Part shown: positions 35,004 through 46,259 of the stretch, piece by piece
How positions within the stretch are numbered: the stretch's first letter is position 1
Layout: every line of letters begins with the position of its first letter
Assembly (NCBI RefSeq): GCF_905220365.1
Contig: NC_061140.1
Coordinates: 11,906,501 to 11,970,500, forward strand
Direction: 5' to 3'
Length of the DNA stretch: 64,000 nucleotides
DNA from: Vanessa cardui
Lineage: Eukaryota > Arthropoda > Insecta > Lepidoptera > Nymphalidae
Program-made: the position numbers and the translations under genes
The notes under the pieces: generated by a model
Seen by the model: the letters and a program-made list of their open reading frames with translations, nothing else
Told to the model about the DNA's origin: nothing
Database searches by the model: none

Positions 35004-35276
35004 TTGCTAAGTGGTGAGCTTTGTGCAGTGCAAGTGACACACCCACTCATCAGATATTCTACCGCCAAATACAACAATACTGAGTATTGACCTAGTATTG
35101 TTATGTTCTAGTTTGAACTGGTTAGAACCAGTGCAACTACAGGCTCAAGTTGGTTGGTGGCCCATTGGTGATGCAAGGATTGGTTAACATTTCTTACAGC
35201 AATATTGTCTATAGGTATTGAAGAACGCCTATCATCAGGTGGCCCATTTGCTTGAATGCCTACTTATATCATAAAA
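35004..35276 (+). mobile_element. Family B copy (unit 2)
   Basis: Counterpart of 30017-30292. One base shorter in the GGTGAGCTTTG segment. Confidence 0.75.
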
Positions 35277-35342
35277 AGGCTGAAACCAAAACTGCTTTTA
35301 AATTAACCGAAACCTTATATATGTTACAGTCATAGTGATTAA

Positions 35343-36168
35343 ATAGTTATTATACATAATGACTGGTCATTATATATAATGGCCAAATTCACTAGACAAA
35401 GTAATAAATTAATCACTTTGTCTGGACATTATTCATAATAACGTGTCAAAGTTAGTCAAAGTAATAAATACGGTCTAGCCGACTTGTTATCCCTCCCTCT
35501 CTTCATCCTCAACTTTACGCAAGGAATCAGGTCACTGTCTGCAAAGAAACGTTTTTTACAATAGATGCCTTTCCTCAACATGAAGTTTCCGTCAGGGAAT
35601 GTGCAAAAAAGAGTCACATACTGGCGGCCAAAGATTTCAGCATTGCAACTGTACTAGAGAATGCGTTTCAAATAAGTGTAAATGTAAAAAGTCAAACCTC
35701 ATGTGTAACTCAAAATGTCACAAGAGCCTTACTTGTAAGAATAAATAATAATTATGACCTGGTTCATTAATGTCAGTTCGTTTTAAAAACTTTATTATTT
35801 TTATCTTTATTGGGTGTTGATCCCTGTGTTTTTATTTTTTTGTTTTATAGCCAGTGAGCTTTAAATTGTTTTTATAAATTAAAGTTAAATAACTTTATAA
35901 CAATGTTAATTGACGTGAAATTACTATCTTATGTTATATTAATTTTTTAAATAATCTTTATGAATAGTAAGGCAATATTGAAATATAATTTTAAACGCAT
36001 ACCTACGTGTTTTATTACATTATCCAAGTCATCGAAGATATTATGTATAATAGCTAGTTAATGTGATTAATTTTGTTACCATTATCACTTTAACCAATTT
36101 GAGTAGATATTGTGTATAATGGCTAGCCATTATACATAACATCCAGATTTATTACTTTGGCTGTAACA
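35343..36168. mobile_element. Candidate DNA transposon remnant (unit 2)
   Basis: Keeps the palindromes and the AAAGTAATAAAT motifs of the unit 1 copy (12-mers at 35398 and 35458, inverted at 36147). Confidence 0.4.
35468..35748 (+). pseudogene. CXC-like cysteine-rich fragment, frameshifted (unit 2)
   Basis: Same reading frame as 30480-30761 except that an A-run of seven (after GGAATGTGC) is six here, at about 35604-35609. This throws the upstream half out of frame with the cysteine-rich end. The only other difference is ACA to ACT in the threonine codon of CNCTREC, which is synonymous. The cysteine-rich third is otherwise unchanged. It is a pseudogene copy, or the frame is no longer under constraint in either unit. 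Confidence 0.5.
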
Positions 36169-36583
36169 TATACACCAACAGCTTTTCTTCGTATCATCCT
36201 AATTCTCTTTTAGTAAATTTCCTTCTAAATATAAATAAATAGTTTCTAAAGTTTATCAACAACATTTTTTTAAGTGGATAAACTTTAAGGTCGGACAAAT
36301 GGTGGAATTAATTATATCATCCATTTATAGTTTTGCAGAAAGGTGCGTCACCGCAAACTGAATGTACGAGTTCGGCGAGATCTTAGAACAGAGAACTGGA
36401 GAAATGACATCTATTCGTATTTCAACTACGAAATAAAGACAGTTTAAGGACTTTGATGTTAATTTGACAGAACCATTTAAATGGCTGTTTATTCTGTGAG
36501 TGTACTTTTTTATTTGTATATACGTTTTCGTTGAAGTGTTTATGTATGCGCGAGAAGTGCATGAAATGAAAAATTAAGAAATC

Positions 36584-37047
36584 TGCACGCAAATAATAAT
36601 AATGATTTATTAATAAATAATGATTTTTTTATTATTGTATATGTAATTACTTCTTTTATCACCTACCAGACTCACTCACAAATTAAGCATTAATGTATGT
36701 TTTATGGAGTATAATTGTTCACTTTCATAGTCAAGAGTGAATATGTTTTGATAGATAATTTCTTATAAATGTTTTCAAAATGTCCAGAGTTACACCAGAT
36801 GTGCAGAGCGTAAAGATCTTTGTCTTGCGTCAGATGTCTTTTCTATCTCGTCAAATTGCCAAAATAATGAAAGTGAGGCAAGAGTTGGATATATCTATGC
36901 CCACATCTATAGGTACATACATCATACATACAAACACATATACATCTCTTGGCAGATGACTAGTTTTTGTGGTCATAATTACAAAAAATTGATGATTAAG
37001 AGTTTTAATTGAATCATAATTACATTTATATTTCTGATTATACTATA
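36584..37047. other. No recognisable feature
   Basis: Unique-looking DNA right of the duplication. It opens with an AT-rich tract rich in AATAATAA and ATGATTT. Confidence 0.4.
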
Positions 37048-37262
37048 TAGATATTCTTCCGCTAAACACTATGCAGTATTGTTGTGTTCCGGTTTGAAGG
37101 GTGAGTGAGCCAGTGTAACTATAGGCACAAGGGACATAACATGTTAGTTCCTAAGGTTGGTGGCGCATTGACGATGTAAGGAATAGTTAACATTTCTTAC
37201 AGGGTCATTGTATATAGGTGATGGTGACTACTTACCACCAACCTATTCCATAAAAAACAGAG
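37048..37262 (+). mobile_element. Family B copy with 3' internal deletion
   Basis: GTGTTCCGGTTTGAAGGGTG is well conserved. The segment ATCAGGTGGCCCATATGCTC is deleted, joining ACTTACC to ACCAACCTATTCC and an ATAAAAAAC tail. Confidence 0.8.
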
Positions 37263-37605
37263 TATCTTGATGTCAATTTTATGAGATTACCTGTTCTGAG
37301 GTACGGATGGATTGACAATGTCCGCTTAACTTGCTCTATTGTGGTTTACAAATGACTGTTTTAATGTATTTAATAGGGTATATGGGGTTGAAAATAAATC
37401 AGTTTTGTAATCCTCTTCCCTCGTTACAAAGATTTATCTGGTATTAGTTTACTGACCTTAAAATTATGCTATACGTTTAAACTATTTTAATTACTAAAGA
37501 CTATATCCTTTTCGTAGTGAGTTTTATAATTTTCTTATTAAAATTATTAATATTTAGATCCTTGTTCTTAAAACGCAATTAGCGTGGAGATTACTTTTTG
37601 ATATA

Positions 37606-37798
37606 TGAACAACGACCTCCGTGGTCATCAATGAGTACACTGATTTTAATGGGTACGCCACTTCGAGGTACCGGCTTCGATTGCTGGCCGAGCCAATGTA
37701 GAAAAAGTTCATTAGTTATTGTTTTTTGTCTTGGGTCTGATTGTTTCTGATACCATCGTTACTTCTGTGTTCTCCAATATTTATATTTATTTAGAATG
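37606..37798 (+). mobile_element. SINE family K, diverged
   Basis: The head ACGACCTCCGTGGTCATCAA has lost box A spacing, and box B is altered (GGCTTCGATTGCTGGCCGAG). The body TTTTGTCTTGGGTCTGATTG is recognisable. Confidence 0.7.
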
Positions 37799-37899
37799 AA
37801 TTGCATAATGAATTAATAAGATCCTATTATTGAAAAAAAAATATCCTCTATTAAGGTTTTTAGAAGGTATTGGTTCACACTGTAGTGTAAATTGGATGA

Positions 37900-37975
37900 C
37901 AAATAGGTCGTAGAATTTCTTCCGAAAAGTGCAGATTTTCTCATCACGTTTTCCTTCACCACTGAGCAACCTACC
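37900..37975 (-). mobile_element. SINE family A fragment
   Basis: TCACGTTTTCCTTCACCACT plus GAGCA is the conserved middle of family A. The flanks are diverged. Confidence 0.5.
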
Positions 37976-38448
37976 TTACTATTAAACTCAATTCTATTCA
38001 TTGCACGATCTTCTCTGCATAATTTAACAAGCTCCTTGTCCAAATAGCCGAAACAATAGTTAGACAACATGCATGTGTAATCGGCTGGACAAGGGAAGGG
38101 TTAAATATATTTGATTAAATATCCTCAATCCTCAATTTTTGGGATATATCTATTAACACATCTTCATATCTAGTCCCATTATCTTCTAATAGCCATAAAA
38201 ATGACAAATGCTTGCAAAATTAAAGAGCCATATGGTTGAGTATTCAAGAAATAATATGATGTATGTAAGTAATAGCCCATAACGTACAGTTATGATCAAC
38301 AGGCGAATAAAAATTTCACATTAGGGTACGAAGCCAAATCGGTTTTATTAGATCGAAAGCCTGAATGTTGTGAGGATAATATTGAATATTTTAAATAAAT
38401 ATAACTTAAAAATGGAATCGATTTGAACGATAATATGTGTTTTTTTTT
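37976..38448. other. No recognisable feature
   Basis: AT-rich. A minus-strand frame at 37813-38070 overlaps the SINE trace and has no motif. Confidence 0.4.
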
Positions 38449-38742
38449 TTTTTTTATGGTATAGGTTGGCGGACGAGCATATGGGCCACCTGATGGTAAG
38501 TGGTCACCATCGCCCATAGACATTAACGCTGTAAGAATTATTAACTATTCCTTACATCGTCAATGTGCCACCAACCTTGGGAACTAAGATGTTATGTCCC
38601 TTGTGCCTGTAGTTACACTGGCTCACTCACCCTTCAGACCGGAACACAACAATACCGAGTACTGTTGTTTGGCGGTAGAATAACTGATGAGTGGGTGGTA
38701 CCTACCCAGACGGGCTTGCACAAAGCCCTACCACCAAGTAAA
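38449..38742 (-). mobile_element. Family B, full length
   Basis: A complete copy from the T-rich complement of the tail (TTTTTTATGGTATAGGTTGG) to AAGCCCTACCACCAAGTA, useful as a family reference. The 115-codon plus-strand frame starting at 38563 lies largely inside it and is not a gene. Confidence 0.92.
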
Positions 38743-38971
38743 TGTGTTCTGACAATTGGTCAACTAAAATCTCTTTTGAATCGTAAATTTGTAGTCACTG
38801 GCCAAAAAGTGTTTTTATCGTTCATACAAAGCTTACGATTACAATGTAATGTAACTCGCTTACCTAGAAATCTATATTTATTGTTGATACAGAATGTTGA
38901 TTATGATTAAAGTAATTTTATAGTTTTCTAGTTATAGTCACTACGTCCCAAACAAATAACAAACAAAATCA

Positions 38972-39167
38972 ATTGTAAATTACCCACTGCTAGATTAAGG
39001 CTTCCTCTCTCTTTGAGGAGAAGGTTTGGAACATATTCTACCACGCTGTTCCAATGCGGGTTAGTGGTATGCAAATGTGGCAGAATTTCTACAAAACTAG
39101 ACACATGCAGATTTCCTCACGGTATGAACCCGCAATCATCAGTTAAGATGCACGCGGTCTAACTACT
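38972..39167 (-). mobile_element. SINE family A, interrupted
   Basis: A typical inverted copy up to CACGCGGTCTAACTACT, where a 113-bp insertion splits the tRNA-like head. The last 10 bp, TCTAACTACT, are duplicated after the insertion, and the head resumes with GGGCTATCTCGGCTC at 39291. Confidence 0.85.
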
Positions 39168-39280
39168 TTTTTTCTTTTATTTAATTTACTACATCCACGG
39201 GCTCGCACATGCCCGTGCCTTTTTTTACATTTTATATTAAACATTTTGGCATTTCATATTTTATACTAAACGTCAGCAGA
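39168..39280 (-). mobile_element. 113-bp retroposed insertion with 10-bp target duplication
   Basis: Flanked by TCTAACTACT at 39158-39167 and 39281-39290. It starts with a T-run on the plus strand, so it is a minus-strand insert ending in an A-rich tail with an AAATAAA signal. A hairpin with 7-bp arms (CACGGGC and GCCCGTG, 39196-39217) sits near the tail, as in some LINE 3' ends. The source element is not recognised. Confidence 0.8.
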
Positions 39281-39305
39281 TCTAACTACTGGGCTATCTC
39301 GGCTC

Positions 39306-39773
39306 ACTTTCCATCATAAAAGTGAGATCCTCAGCCAAGCATGTTGGTGAATTTTGCTTCAAGCAAGCAGGTCATCATTTTACGTAGTTTGCACGCACCC
39401 AAATGAACGAGATAACCGCAATACAAATAACACAATTATTTCCGTATCATATGATAATATTATTAACAACTGCATATACTTTTAATACGCAGTGGAACCG
39501 AGTGACTCATTAATCTGATTATCTTACTCGTTGTGCAACTTTTGTATGACTTTGTTGTTGTTTCATATTTGTGTTTTAGACAATATTTTTTTACGACGTC
39601 AATTAATATTATCAGATACATTTTCATATAGTTTCGGTATTTGGGTATTGAGTAGTGTTTCAAATTAAATACATAATACAAAAGGATCTAATAACTGATT
39701 TAGATTTTTTTTTCAAGGGAAACTAACTACTATATTAGGTATAATATATTCTTTTAGAACAGAAAGACAACAA
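39306..39773. other. No recognisable feature
   Basis: AT-rich. The minus frame at 39463-39681 has no recognised motif. Confidence 0.4.
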
Positions 39774-40010
39774 TCAAATCAAAAATATTTTATTCGAGAA
39801 AACTATTAAGCATTTTTGAAACGTCAATATTTCAACTCCATAACTGTTTCAGAAAGCAGCTTTTATCAAACTCGAATCGATTTACAAATATGTTGGTATC
39901 ACAATTATTCGTCGTAATTAGTCGTGCGTTGGAACCCGAACTTATATCCTAGAAGTATTTTTTTAATGAGCACAATATTTGTTTCATTCCTCTCAAGCAC
40001 GGGTATAAAG
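39774..40010 (-). mobile_element. LINE 3' end, family R
   Basis: AATCAAATCAAAAATATTTT (tail side), AACTGTTTCAGAAAGCAGCT and TTGGAACCCGAACTTATATC align in order with the copy at 53072 (CCGTTTCGGAAACCAGCTTC, ATGGGTCCCGAGCCTAACTC). Truncated before any coding part. Confidence 0.55.
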
Positions 40011-40059
40011 TTTTCATATCAAATCCAGATGACTAAGAATTACATGAAAGGAAAACATA

Positions 40060-40145
40060 ATATTTTTTGTTAACCCTGGGATTGTACCGAGGATCACGGA
40101 TCGGCAGCCTCATATGCTAGCGAATTGACCAACAGGGTGATTCGG
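40060..40145 (-). mobile_element. tRNA-like SINE head fragment
   Basis: On the minus strand GTTGGTCAATTCGCTAGCAT (A-box-like) is followed about 40 nt on by CGGTACAATCCC (weak B box). It resembles neither family A nor K. It is not a functional tRNA: no cloverleaf with matching acceptor arms is apparent. Confidence 0.35.
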
Positions 40146-41236
40146 CAAAAACAGATAAGCGATTCTCGAACGGACGAGTGTGTAATAAACATGATAAGAC
40201 GTATAACAGACATCTGAGTAGGTAATCTTGGAGGGGTGCGTGCACATTGACATCGATTTATTTTGATATACAGCTGTACATAAAACGCGATGTATTGCTA
40301 TTATGTGTGCTAATTAGATATTATCAGCTGAAGACCACTATTGCTATCGTAATCAGATCGAATTGTACTGTCAGTAAAAAAATGTTTCAAAGACTGTTTG
40401 TTTTTGTTAAAGAAAAAGTTTGTCTATTGTGTTTTTTTTATTTGTTTTATCGTCAATTCGCTGCTGTATTGTTTTGCTCTCTTTATATATTAATATAAGT
40501 GCACATCTGTCTGATATTTTTGTTGTTTCTAAAGTACTTCACCAATAAATTTAATTTAATAAAAACACTAGATATTTGTTAACTATGAAAACAAATAAAC
40601 AAAGTACGATCCACATCATTACGCCAATTATTATTAGACATATCAGAATAATATATTATTCAATTCAAAAGCAAATATCAAGACTTTTTTATCGAGTAGT
40701 CTTTACGAGTAATTTTGAAGAATACTAAAATATTGATAGTTCGATTTTGTTGACATAAGCCGTCTAGAAAACGAGATACATTTTACAATTGATATGACGT
40801 CATCAACTATGAACATTTTGATATCCTATATAAAAATGATAACTTCAAAAGTTGCATCGCCAAATGGTTGTGTGATTTTTTTGTTTTGTGCTGACGCTAC
40901 CCCATTTACCTCGTGTAAACCATTGACTCTCGGGTTATCCAATGATTGATTGATACCATGTCAGACATTATCGCGCCTACCGTTGACCTTTGCAGCTGTA
41001 TTATTTATAATATTCGATACTACGCACTAATCGTATTCGTTATTGACATTATGAACTGCGGGGCGTTAGTCACGTTTCACTCTTGGCTTAGTTGGTCTCC
41101 CTATTTCGATTGTTCTTATTTTAAAAATATTCTATTTTTTATGCTTAGTTAATTCTGTACATAATTATTAAGTTTATTGCCGATTCCTTTCTTTAGAATC
41201 TACATTCCCATACCTTTACTTTTCATCACAACATAG
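40146..41236. other. No gene; one TGACGTCA octamer
   Basis: Open frames 40247-40498 and 40946-41152 are Phe/Ile/Val-rich without domains. TGACGTCA lies at 40795-40802. Confidence 0.4.
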
Positions 41237-41400
41237 TATAAAACAAAGTCGCTTTTTCTGTCCCCATATCCCTATGTATGCTTAAATCTTTAAAACTACG
41301 CAACGGATTTTGATTTTTTAATAGATAGAGTGATTCGAGAAGAAGGTTTTTATGTATAATACATGGACAATTTAGTAAAAAACACTGATAATTTTAGATA
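41237..41400 (+). mobile_element. Probable lepidopteran interspersed repeat
   Basis: AAAACAAAGTCGCTTTTTCT, TTTAAAACTACGCAACGGAT and ATAGATAGAGTGATTCGAGA look like a common repeat I recall from moth and butterfly genomes. It is the only copy in the window, so the call rests on memory. Confidence 0.35.
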
Positions 41401-41809
41401 TTGTTTTTACTGTGATGTCATATGATTGCATCCGTCGTAGCATCGGGCGTGTTCTTATATAAAATGACATTTCAAAATTACTTGTAAAGGCCTTAAGCTA
41501 GTTTTTTTAAAATGACGATTTGCTTTTGTTAGTAAATGCCTACTAAAACAAAGTATATTTTGTTTTGAATATTGCATGATATTTCAAATACATTCAATTG
41601 TTATAAGCACTTATAAAACTTGATATGTGCAGATATCGTTTGCTCTTCCGACTATTATGGATAGATTGTTTTTGATAGTACAGAATGATTCCTGACCAAT
41701 TTAAGTCTTCCCGATGAAAATCAAATAATATAAAACCCTCCGGGATATAACAAAGATTAAAAATTAACAAAGGTGTCTCTATTGCTTTATTGTCTTGATG
41801 GAATGAGAC
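41401..41809. other. No recognisable feature
   Basis: AT-rich sequence with no matched repeat. Confidence 0.4.
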
Positions 41810-41950
41810 GGCAACCTGATACAGTTATGGAAGGATAAGATAGGAGCTTACTCCACAACGCTCCTCCAATGCGGGTTGGTGAACACTTGGTAGCTTCATG
41901 CAACACCGGCAATTCCTCACGACGCTTATTTCTGCTCACTGAATCTCCCG
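41810..41950 (-). mobile_element. Diverged SINE A or related subfamily
   Basis: CTCCAATGCGGGTTGGTGAA, CAACACCGGCAATTCCTCAC and TTTCTGCTCACTGA follow the family A order with strong divergence. Confidence 0.5.
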
Positions 41951-42261
41951 CAAACTTGCCGTTTATTCATAAGATTTTTTAGCAATTTCGAAACATTAAG
42001 GACAGGTTTTGTTTCGATTTTATTTCATTAAAAACTTCAAGACATTATTTAACATGTAGCGCAAAGACTATGACAACTTTTTTAATTTAAATTTTTAAAA
42101 ACAAATATTACACAGTTAAGTCAGAATTGGAGATTATCGATAACAATTTACTTCAATTTATTAGTTTAAGTTTTTATTTTATTTTCTTTTACAGCCACAG
42201 TTTAATTCTCTAATATTTATATAAAGAACAGTTTTACTTTTTCTTATTTTATATAAACAAA

Positions 42262-42422
42262 TTAGTAAACGCTTACATGGGCTACTTAATGGTAAGTTGT
42301 TATGTTTGCCCAAATATCTTAAGAAATATCAACCACCCCTTAAAACGCCAAAGTATCACAAATCTTGGGAACAAAGATGTTATGTCCCTTGTTTTTATTA
42401 CACTGGCTCACTCACCCTTTTA
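42262..42422 (-). mobile_element. Family B fragment
   Basis: GGGCTACTTAATGGTAAGTT and GGAACAAAGATGTTATGTCC through CTGGCTCACTCACCCTTT. Confidence 0.65.
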
Positions 42423-42682
42423 ACTTCATATCAATTTATTAATTTGATATTGCAATACATGTAACATACAGACTATATTCGATTTATTGTATTCATATAT
42501 TCATAAATATATGGTGAAAATGTTTACTACAAAACGAAATACTACAATTAATTAGGTTTAAATAGTAATAATTAAAAGTGAAACTACGATAAGGCGTGCG
42601 TGCGGTACTGTTTGTTAAACAGTGTCAAGCGGGAGGGAACCATTTTAATGAGAAGCTAATATTTATATAGTTAACAATTTTA

Positions 42683-42735
42683 GTCCCTTGTGCCAGTGAC
42701 TGGCTTACCCTTCAAACCAAAACACAACAATACCT
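42683..42735 (-). mobile_element. Family B short fragment
   Basis: GTCCCTTGTGCCAGTGACTG and CTTCAAACCAAAACACAACA, the centre of family B only. Confidence 0.55.
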
Positions 42736-42954
42736 ATATACATACTACCAATAACTATACTGAGGACCATTCATAACATAAATACATAATATATTGAAGT
42801 AAAACTCAAATAATTGAGTGATTAATAAAGTAAAACACTTCTGATAAAGGTTTTGAAAATAGTTTTTTCAATTAAATCTCAACACAATTTGAATATAGAG
42901 GTATTTGAAAGGAGATTATACGTAATTTTTCAACGATATTGGAAGTTGGCGCTG

Positions 42955-43136
42955 TATAGAATATAAAGCATGCCTATCATCACCAATGCGCCATCAGCCT
43001 TGGAAACTATGATGATAAAATCCTTCTGCCGTAGTGACATTTACTTTTCAAACCGTAACATAAAAATACAACTAACTATAGCTGATTGATAGAGTAACTG
43101 ATATCCAGATAGCCTTGCACGAAGCCCTACCACAAA
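42955..43136 (-). mobile_element. Diverged family B copy
   Basis: CACCAATGCGCCATCAGCCT to GCACGAAGCCCTACCACAA. The third family B remnant within 1 kb, with different divergence, so separate insertions are likely. Confidence 0.6.
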
Positions 43137-43630
43137 TACGAGTAGGGATTGTAGTAACCCAAAATCAGCCCTATTTAACAGCATAAATTCCTTCATAATA
43201 ACTAAAAGTAACTCTCCAATGCTATCAAAATAATTTTGAAATTAAATCGGAATTTCAAAGTAATACTTTCAAATTGTAATATAAAAAATATAACAGATAC
43301 TAAAAATATTTACTTTTTTAAAAACAAACATTGCATAAAACGCTTCAAATTATCTGTCAACGCTAGGAGCGCTGACGATAAATGCACTGCGTAGTTGCGA
43401 TAAGAAGACTTAACCCATTTAATGGTAATATTAATAATAAAAACACACGTTTAAGTTCAATTAAATCGATCGCGTTACCTCATTACATCGCAGATAGTAG
43501 GTATATTATTAACAAAGATCAAAAGTTTATCGGACAAATGCGTTTTGATTACGTATTTATGTTTGAATTTTGCGTAATTTATAAAATGGTAATGCATGTG
43601 ACTGATTATTTTGCGCGTGTGTGTATGTTA
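43137..43630. other. No recognisable feature
   Basis: The 83-codon frame at 43382-43633 has no recognised motif. Confidence 0.4.
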
Positions 43631-43906
43631 TGAGCCGAGATGGTCCAGTGGTTAAAACGCACGGATCTTAACCGATGATTGCGGGTTCGAACTTAGATCA
43701 TCACCACTGATAATTGATGTGCTTAATTTGTGTTCATAATTCATCTCGTGAGGAAACCTGTATATGTCTTATTTCATAGAAATTCCGCCACATGTGTATT
43801 CCACCGACCCGCATTGGAACAGCGGAGTATGTTCCAAAACTTCTCCTCAAAGGGAAAGGAGGCCTTAGCCCAGCAGTGGGAAATTTTCAGACTGTTGTTG
43901 TTGATG
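43631..43906 (+). mobile_element. SINE family A, full length
   Basis: Head GAGCCGAGATGGTCCAGTGG, B box TGCGGGTTCGAAC, end GGGAAATTTTCAGACTGTTG and TTGTTGATG. A 25-bp internal deletion removes the GTGAAGGAAAACATC part before GTGAGGAAACC. Confidence 0.9.
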
Positions 43907-44314
43907 TAATTGGGTTCTGTTTTCGTTATATGGTATTGATACTTAGAATAGTAAGATCAAAGCGTGAAGTTCGTATATTACAAAGCTGCTCAACTATTAA
44001 CTTTGATTACGAAGTGTAATAAGTCCAATCGAGTTATGATAATACGTTTTTCTGACCAATTACATCCTCTCTAAAGTAGGAGATGAAACTAGGTTTTTTA
44101 TATCAAGCAGGTTGATTTGAAACCACAATAATTAAAATTAAATTGATGTAATTTTACAAAAAAAAAGGTAAATCTTTACATAATAACATATAAATCGTAT
44201 AACATGACATTTAATGATTGACAAGATGTTAACAGTAGAATTTTTAAAAATTTATTTATCTGCATATACGTCAACTAAACCAACATACATATAACACAAC
44301 TTTATTCCACAATT
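43907..44314. other. No recognisable feature
   Basis: AT-rich spacer between two SINE A copies of opposite orientation. Confidence 0.4.
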
Positions 44315-44452
44315 TCATCACGATGTTTCCATCACGAGTACAATATTAATTATAAACATACATTAAGCACTTGTAAACAAGTTGCTTACCCGGTTTTAAA
44401 CCCGCAATCTTAAGTAGGGATCCATCATGTTATACCGCGCTACCTGAGCCCC
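44315..44452 (-). mobile_element. SINE family A, head half
   Basis: GATGTTTCCATCACGAGTAC to the inverted B box (GGTTTTAAACCCGCAATC) and a degraded A box ending CTACCTGAGCC. Confidence 0.65.
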
Positions 44453-44467
44453 TAAGGGGCTGTTTAA

Positions 44468-45804
44468 CCTTTAAGTACCGACGTGCATTTTTTGTAACGT
44501 TAGTACCGACATGAGGCCTGAGAGGCCGCGTATATTATTTCAGTTTTTTATAACAAAAGTATGAGTTGTATATTTTTCCTTAAATTATATTGAAAACTAA
44601 AGGGTTTTACGAAAAAATAAGCATAGATATAAATTCTACTTTATGAAACCTGTAATTATAATACAATAATATTATTTGGCTTCAATTTCGGGAAAAATTT
44701 AGACCATTCGATATAAAAAATCAAAACACAAAAAATACTCCTTTCAGAATATCAAAAAATAGCATTTCTAACTTATGACTAGTATAACTATTAGATAAAA
44801 AATAATATGTTAACATAAACCTTCTGAATAAAAAAACATCCATAGTCCAACTACTCCTTAAATTTAAGCCCTGCCAGGTCACACTTGTTTAGTGCACTAT
44901 AAACAGACGTATTTATTACAAGAATAGTATGCATAGATTGATTTTCTTATGAATTTAGGTTAGTCTGAAAGAAAATATGAAGCTGAGGAGACACAATTCT
45001 TGACTTCCACAGCTTCAAGCACTCTTGCCAAACTCAATCTACGATCACGTGCAACCTTAGGCTACAAAATCTTTGCTTTATATGCTCTAACACTAACTGT
45101 TGACTTTTTTTTACAAATGTGTCTCTATCACAATGTTTTCCCATATTAATATTATTTAAAATTCAAAGATAAGAATTGACGCAACTAATATCTAAAATGC
45201 GGTGAAAATTGACATAGGCCACCGTCTTGCTCGGCAACTGCATGTATATACTGTATCAAATTATTTATCTATACCGCCTTTCATAGAATTATAAAAACTT
45301 ATAATTTCTGGCTTAACTGTTTGTTTTGTCGTTATGAAGCATTAATTAGGTTAAAATTATTGCTTTTCCCTTCTTCGGAAGATGAGACCAGATCGTTGAA
45401 TGCTTTGTAAAAACCAAATAAAGTTTATCCTTATGTTAGTAGGCAAAAACCTGGGGGGTAATTTTGTTATTTAATTTGTTGCAAAACTATTTCATTAATA
45501 GACGGAAGTCCCTGGTCTATCTATAGTTCATAATATCTTTAAAAATAACATATTATTTAGAATCTAAATTAATAGAAAACTTACGTTAGTACCGACGTGA
45601 GGCTTGTGAGGCCGCGTCGGAATTTCAAAAGGTGATTACTCACCAAATATGCCCATTACAACAACATTCCCTGTTCCAATATCAATGAAGGCGCTAACCA
45701 TGCAGCTACTGAAAAGCTGGATTCGACATTGTGCAGGGAAAGGGGTAAACTAGCAATTCGTATACCTGTCGGGGCCTGTGAGACCGCACGTCGGTACTTA
45801 AAGG
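44468..45804. mobile_element. piggyBac-like non-autonomous element, 1,337 bp
   Basis: The left end CCTTTAAGTACCGACGTGC and right end GCACGTCGGTACTTAAAGG are perfect 19-bp inverted repeats, each flanked outside by TTAA (44464-44467 and 45805-45808), the piggyBac superfamily target. A 35-bp subterminal motif (ACGTTAGTACCGAC... GGCCGCGT, 44497-44531) recurs directly at 45583-45617 with three mismatches. The 1-kb interior is AT-rich with no long frame. A 33-codon minus-strand stretch near 45000-45075 (RRLSLARVLEAVEVKNC) could be decayed transposase but I cannot confirm it. Perfect ends suggest fairly recent movement by a transposase encoded elsewhere. Confidence 0.9.
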
Positions 45805-45970
45805 TTAAGTATCTATGTAAACATCTTCATTTATAACGGAATGAAAAAATCAAAATATTATTCGAGGCTCTTAAACTCTTAAGACTCCATTTTAAACATT
45901 ACTCTCCCTGAGAAAAATCCTCCTACAATAAACTCAGCAGCTATGATTCTATTTAATTATTATTATTATT

Positions 45971-46259
45971 GAGAGCCGAGATGGCCCAGTGGTTAGAACG
46001 CATCTTAACCGATGATCGTGGGTTCAAACCCAGGTAGGCACCAATGAATATTCATATGCTTAATTTGCGATTGTACCTAATTCATCTCGCGTTTGGTGGT
46101 GAAGGAAAACATCATGAGGAAACCTGCAAGTGCCTAATTTCAAAAAAAAATCTGCCACATGTGTGTTCCACCAATCCGTATTAGAACAGCGTGGTCGCAC
46201 TCCTCGAGTGGCTAGGAGGCTTTAGCCCAGCTGTGGGAAATTTACAGACTGTTGTTGTT
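45971..46259 (+). mobile_element. SINE family A, full length
   Basis: The best-preserved head in the window: GAGCCGAGATGGCCCAGTGG, B box GTGGGTTCAAACCCAGG, body through GAAAACATCATGAGGAAACC and end ATTTACAGACTGTTGTTGTT. A deletion removes the GGAATATGTTCC part near 46193. Confidence 0.92.

Larger units (their letters stand above)
31609..36583. repeat. Tandem duplication, unit 2 (about 4,975 bp)
   Basis: Direct copy of unit 1 at an offset of 4,968 bp at the left edge and 4,988 bp at the right, the difference being a 21-bp insertion near 32083 plus small indels. It ends GAAATC, then enters unrelated sequence TGCACGCAAATAATAAT. Confidence 0.97.

Noticed and set aside
26641..36583. LTR retrotransposon, with the two units as long terminal repeats
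   Set aside because: There is no internal region between the units, only 13 bases. The unit edges lack TG...CA, and no primer-binding site or gag/pol coding sequence is seen.
38563..38910. 115-codon open frame as a gene
   Set aside because: Its first two thirds are family B repeat sequence, and equivalent frames in other copies are broken.
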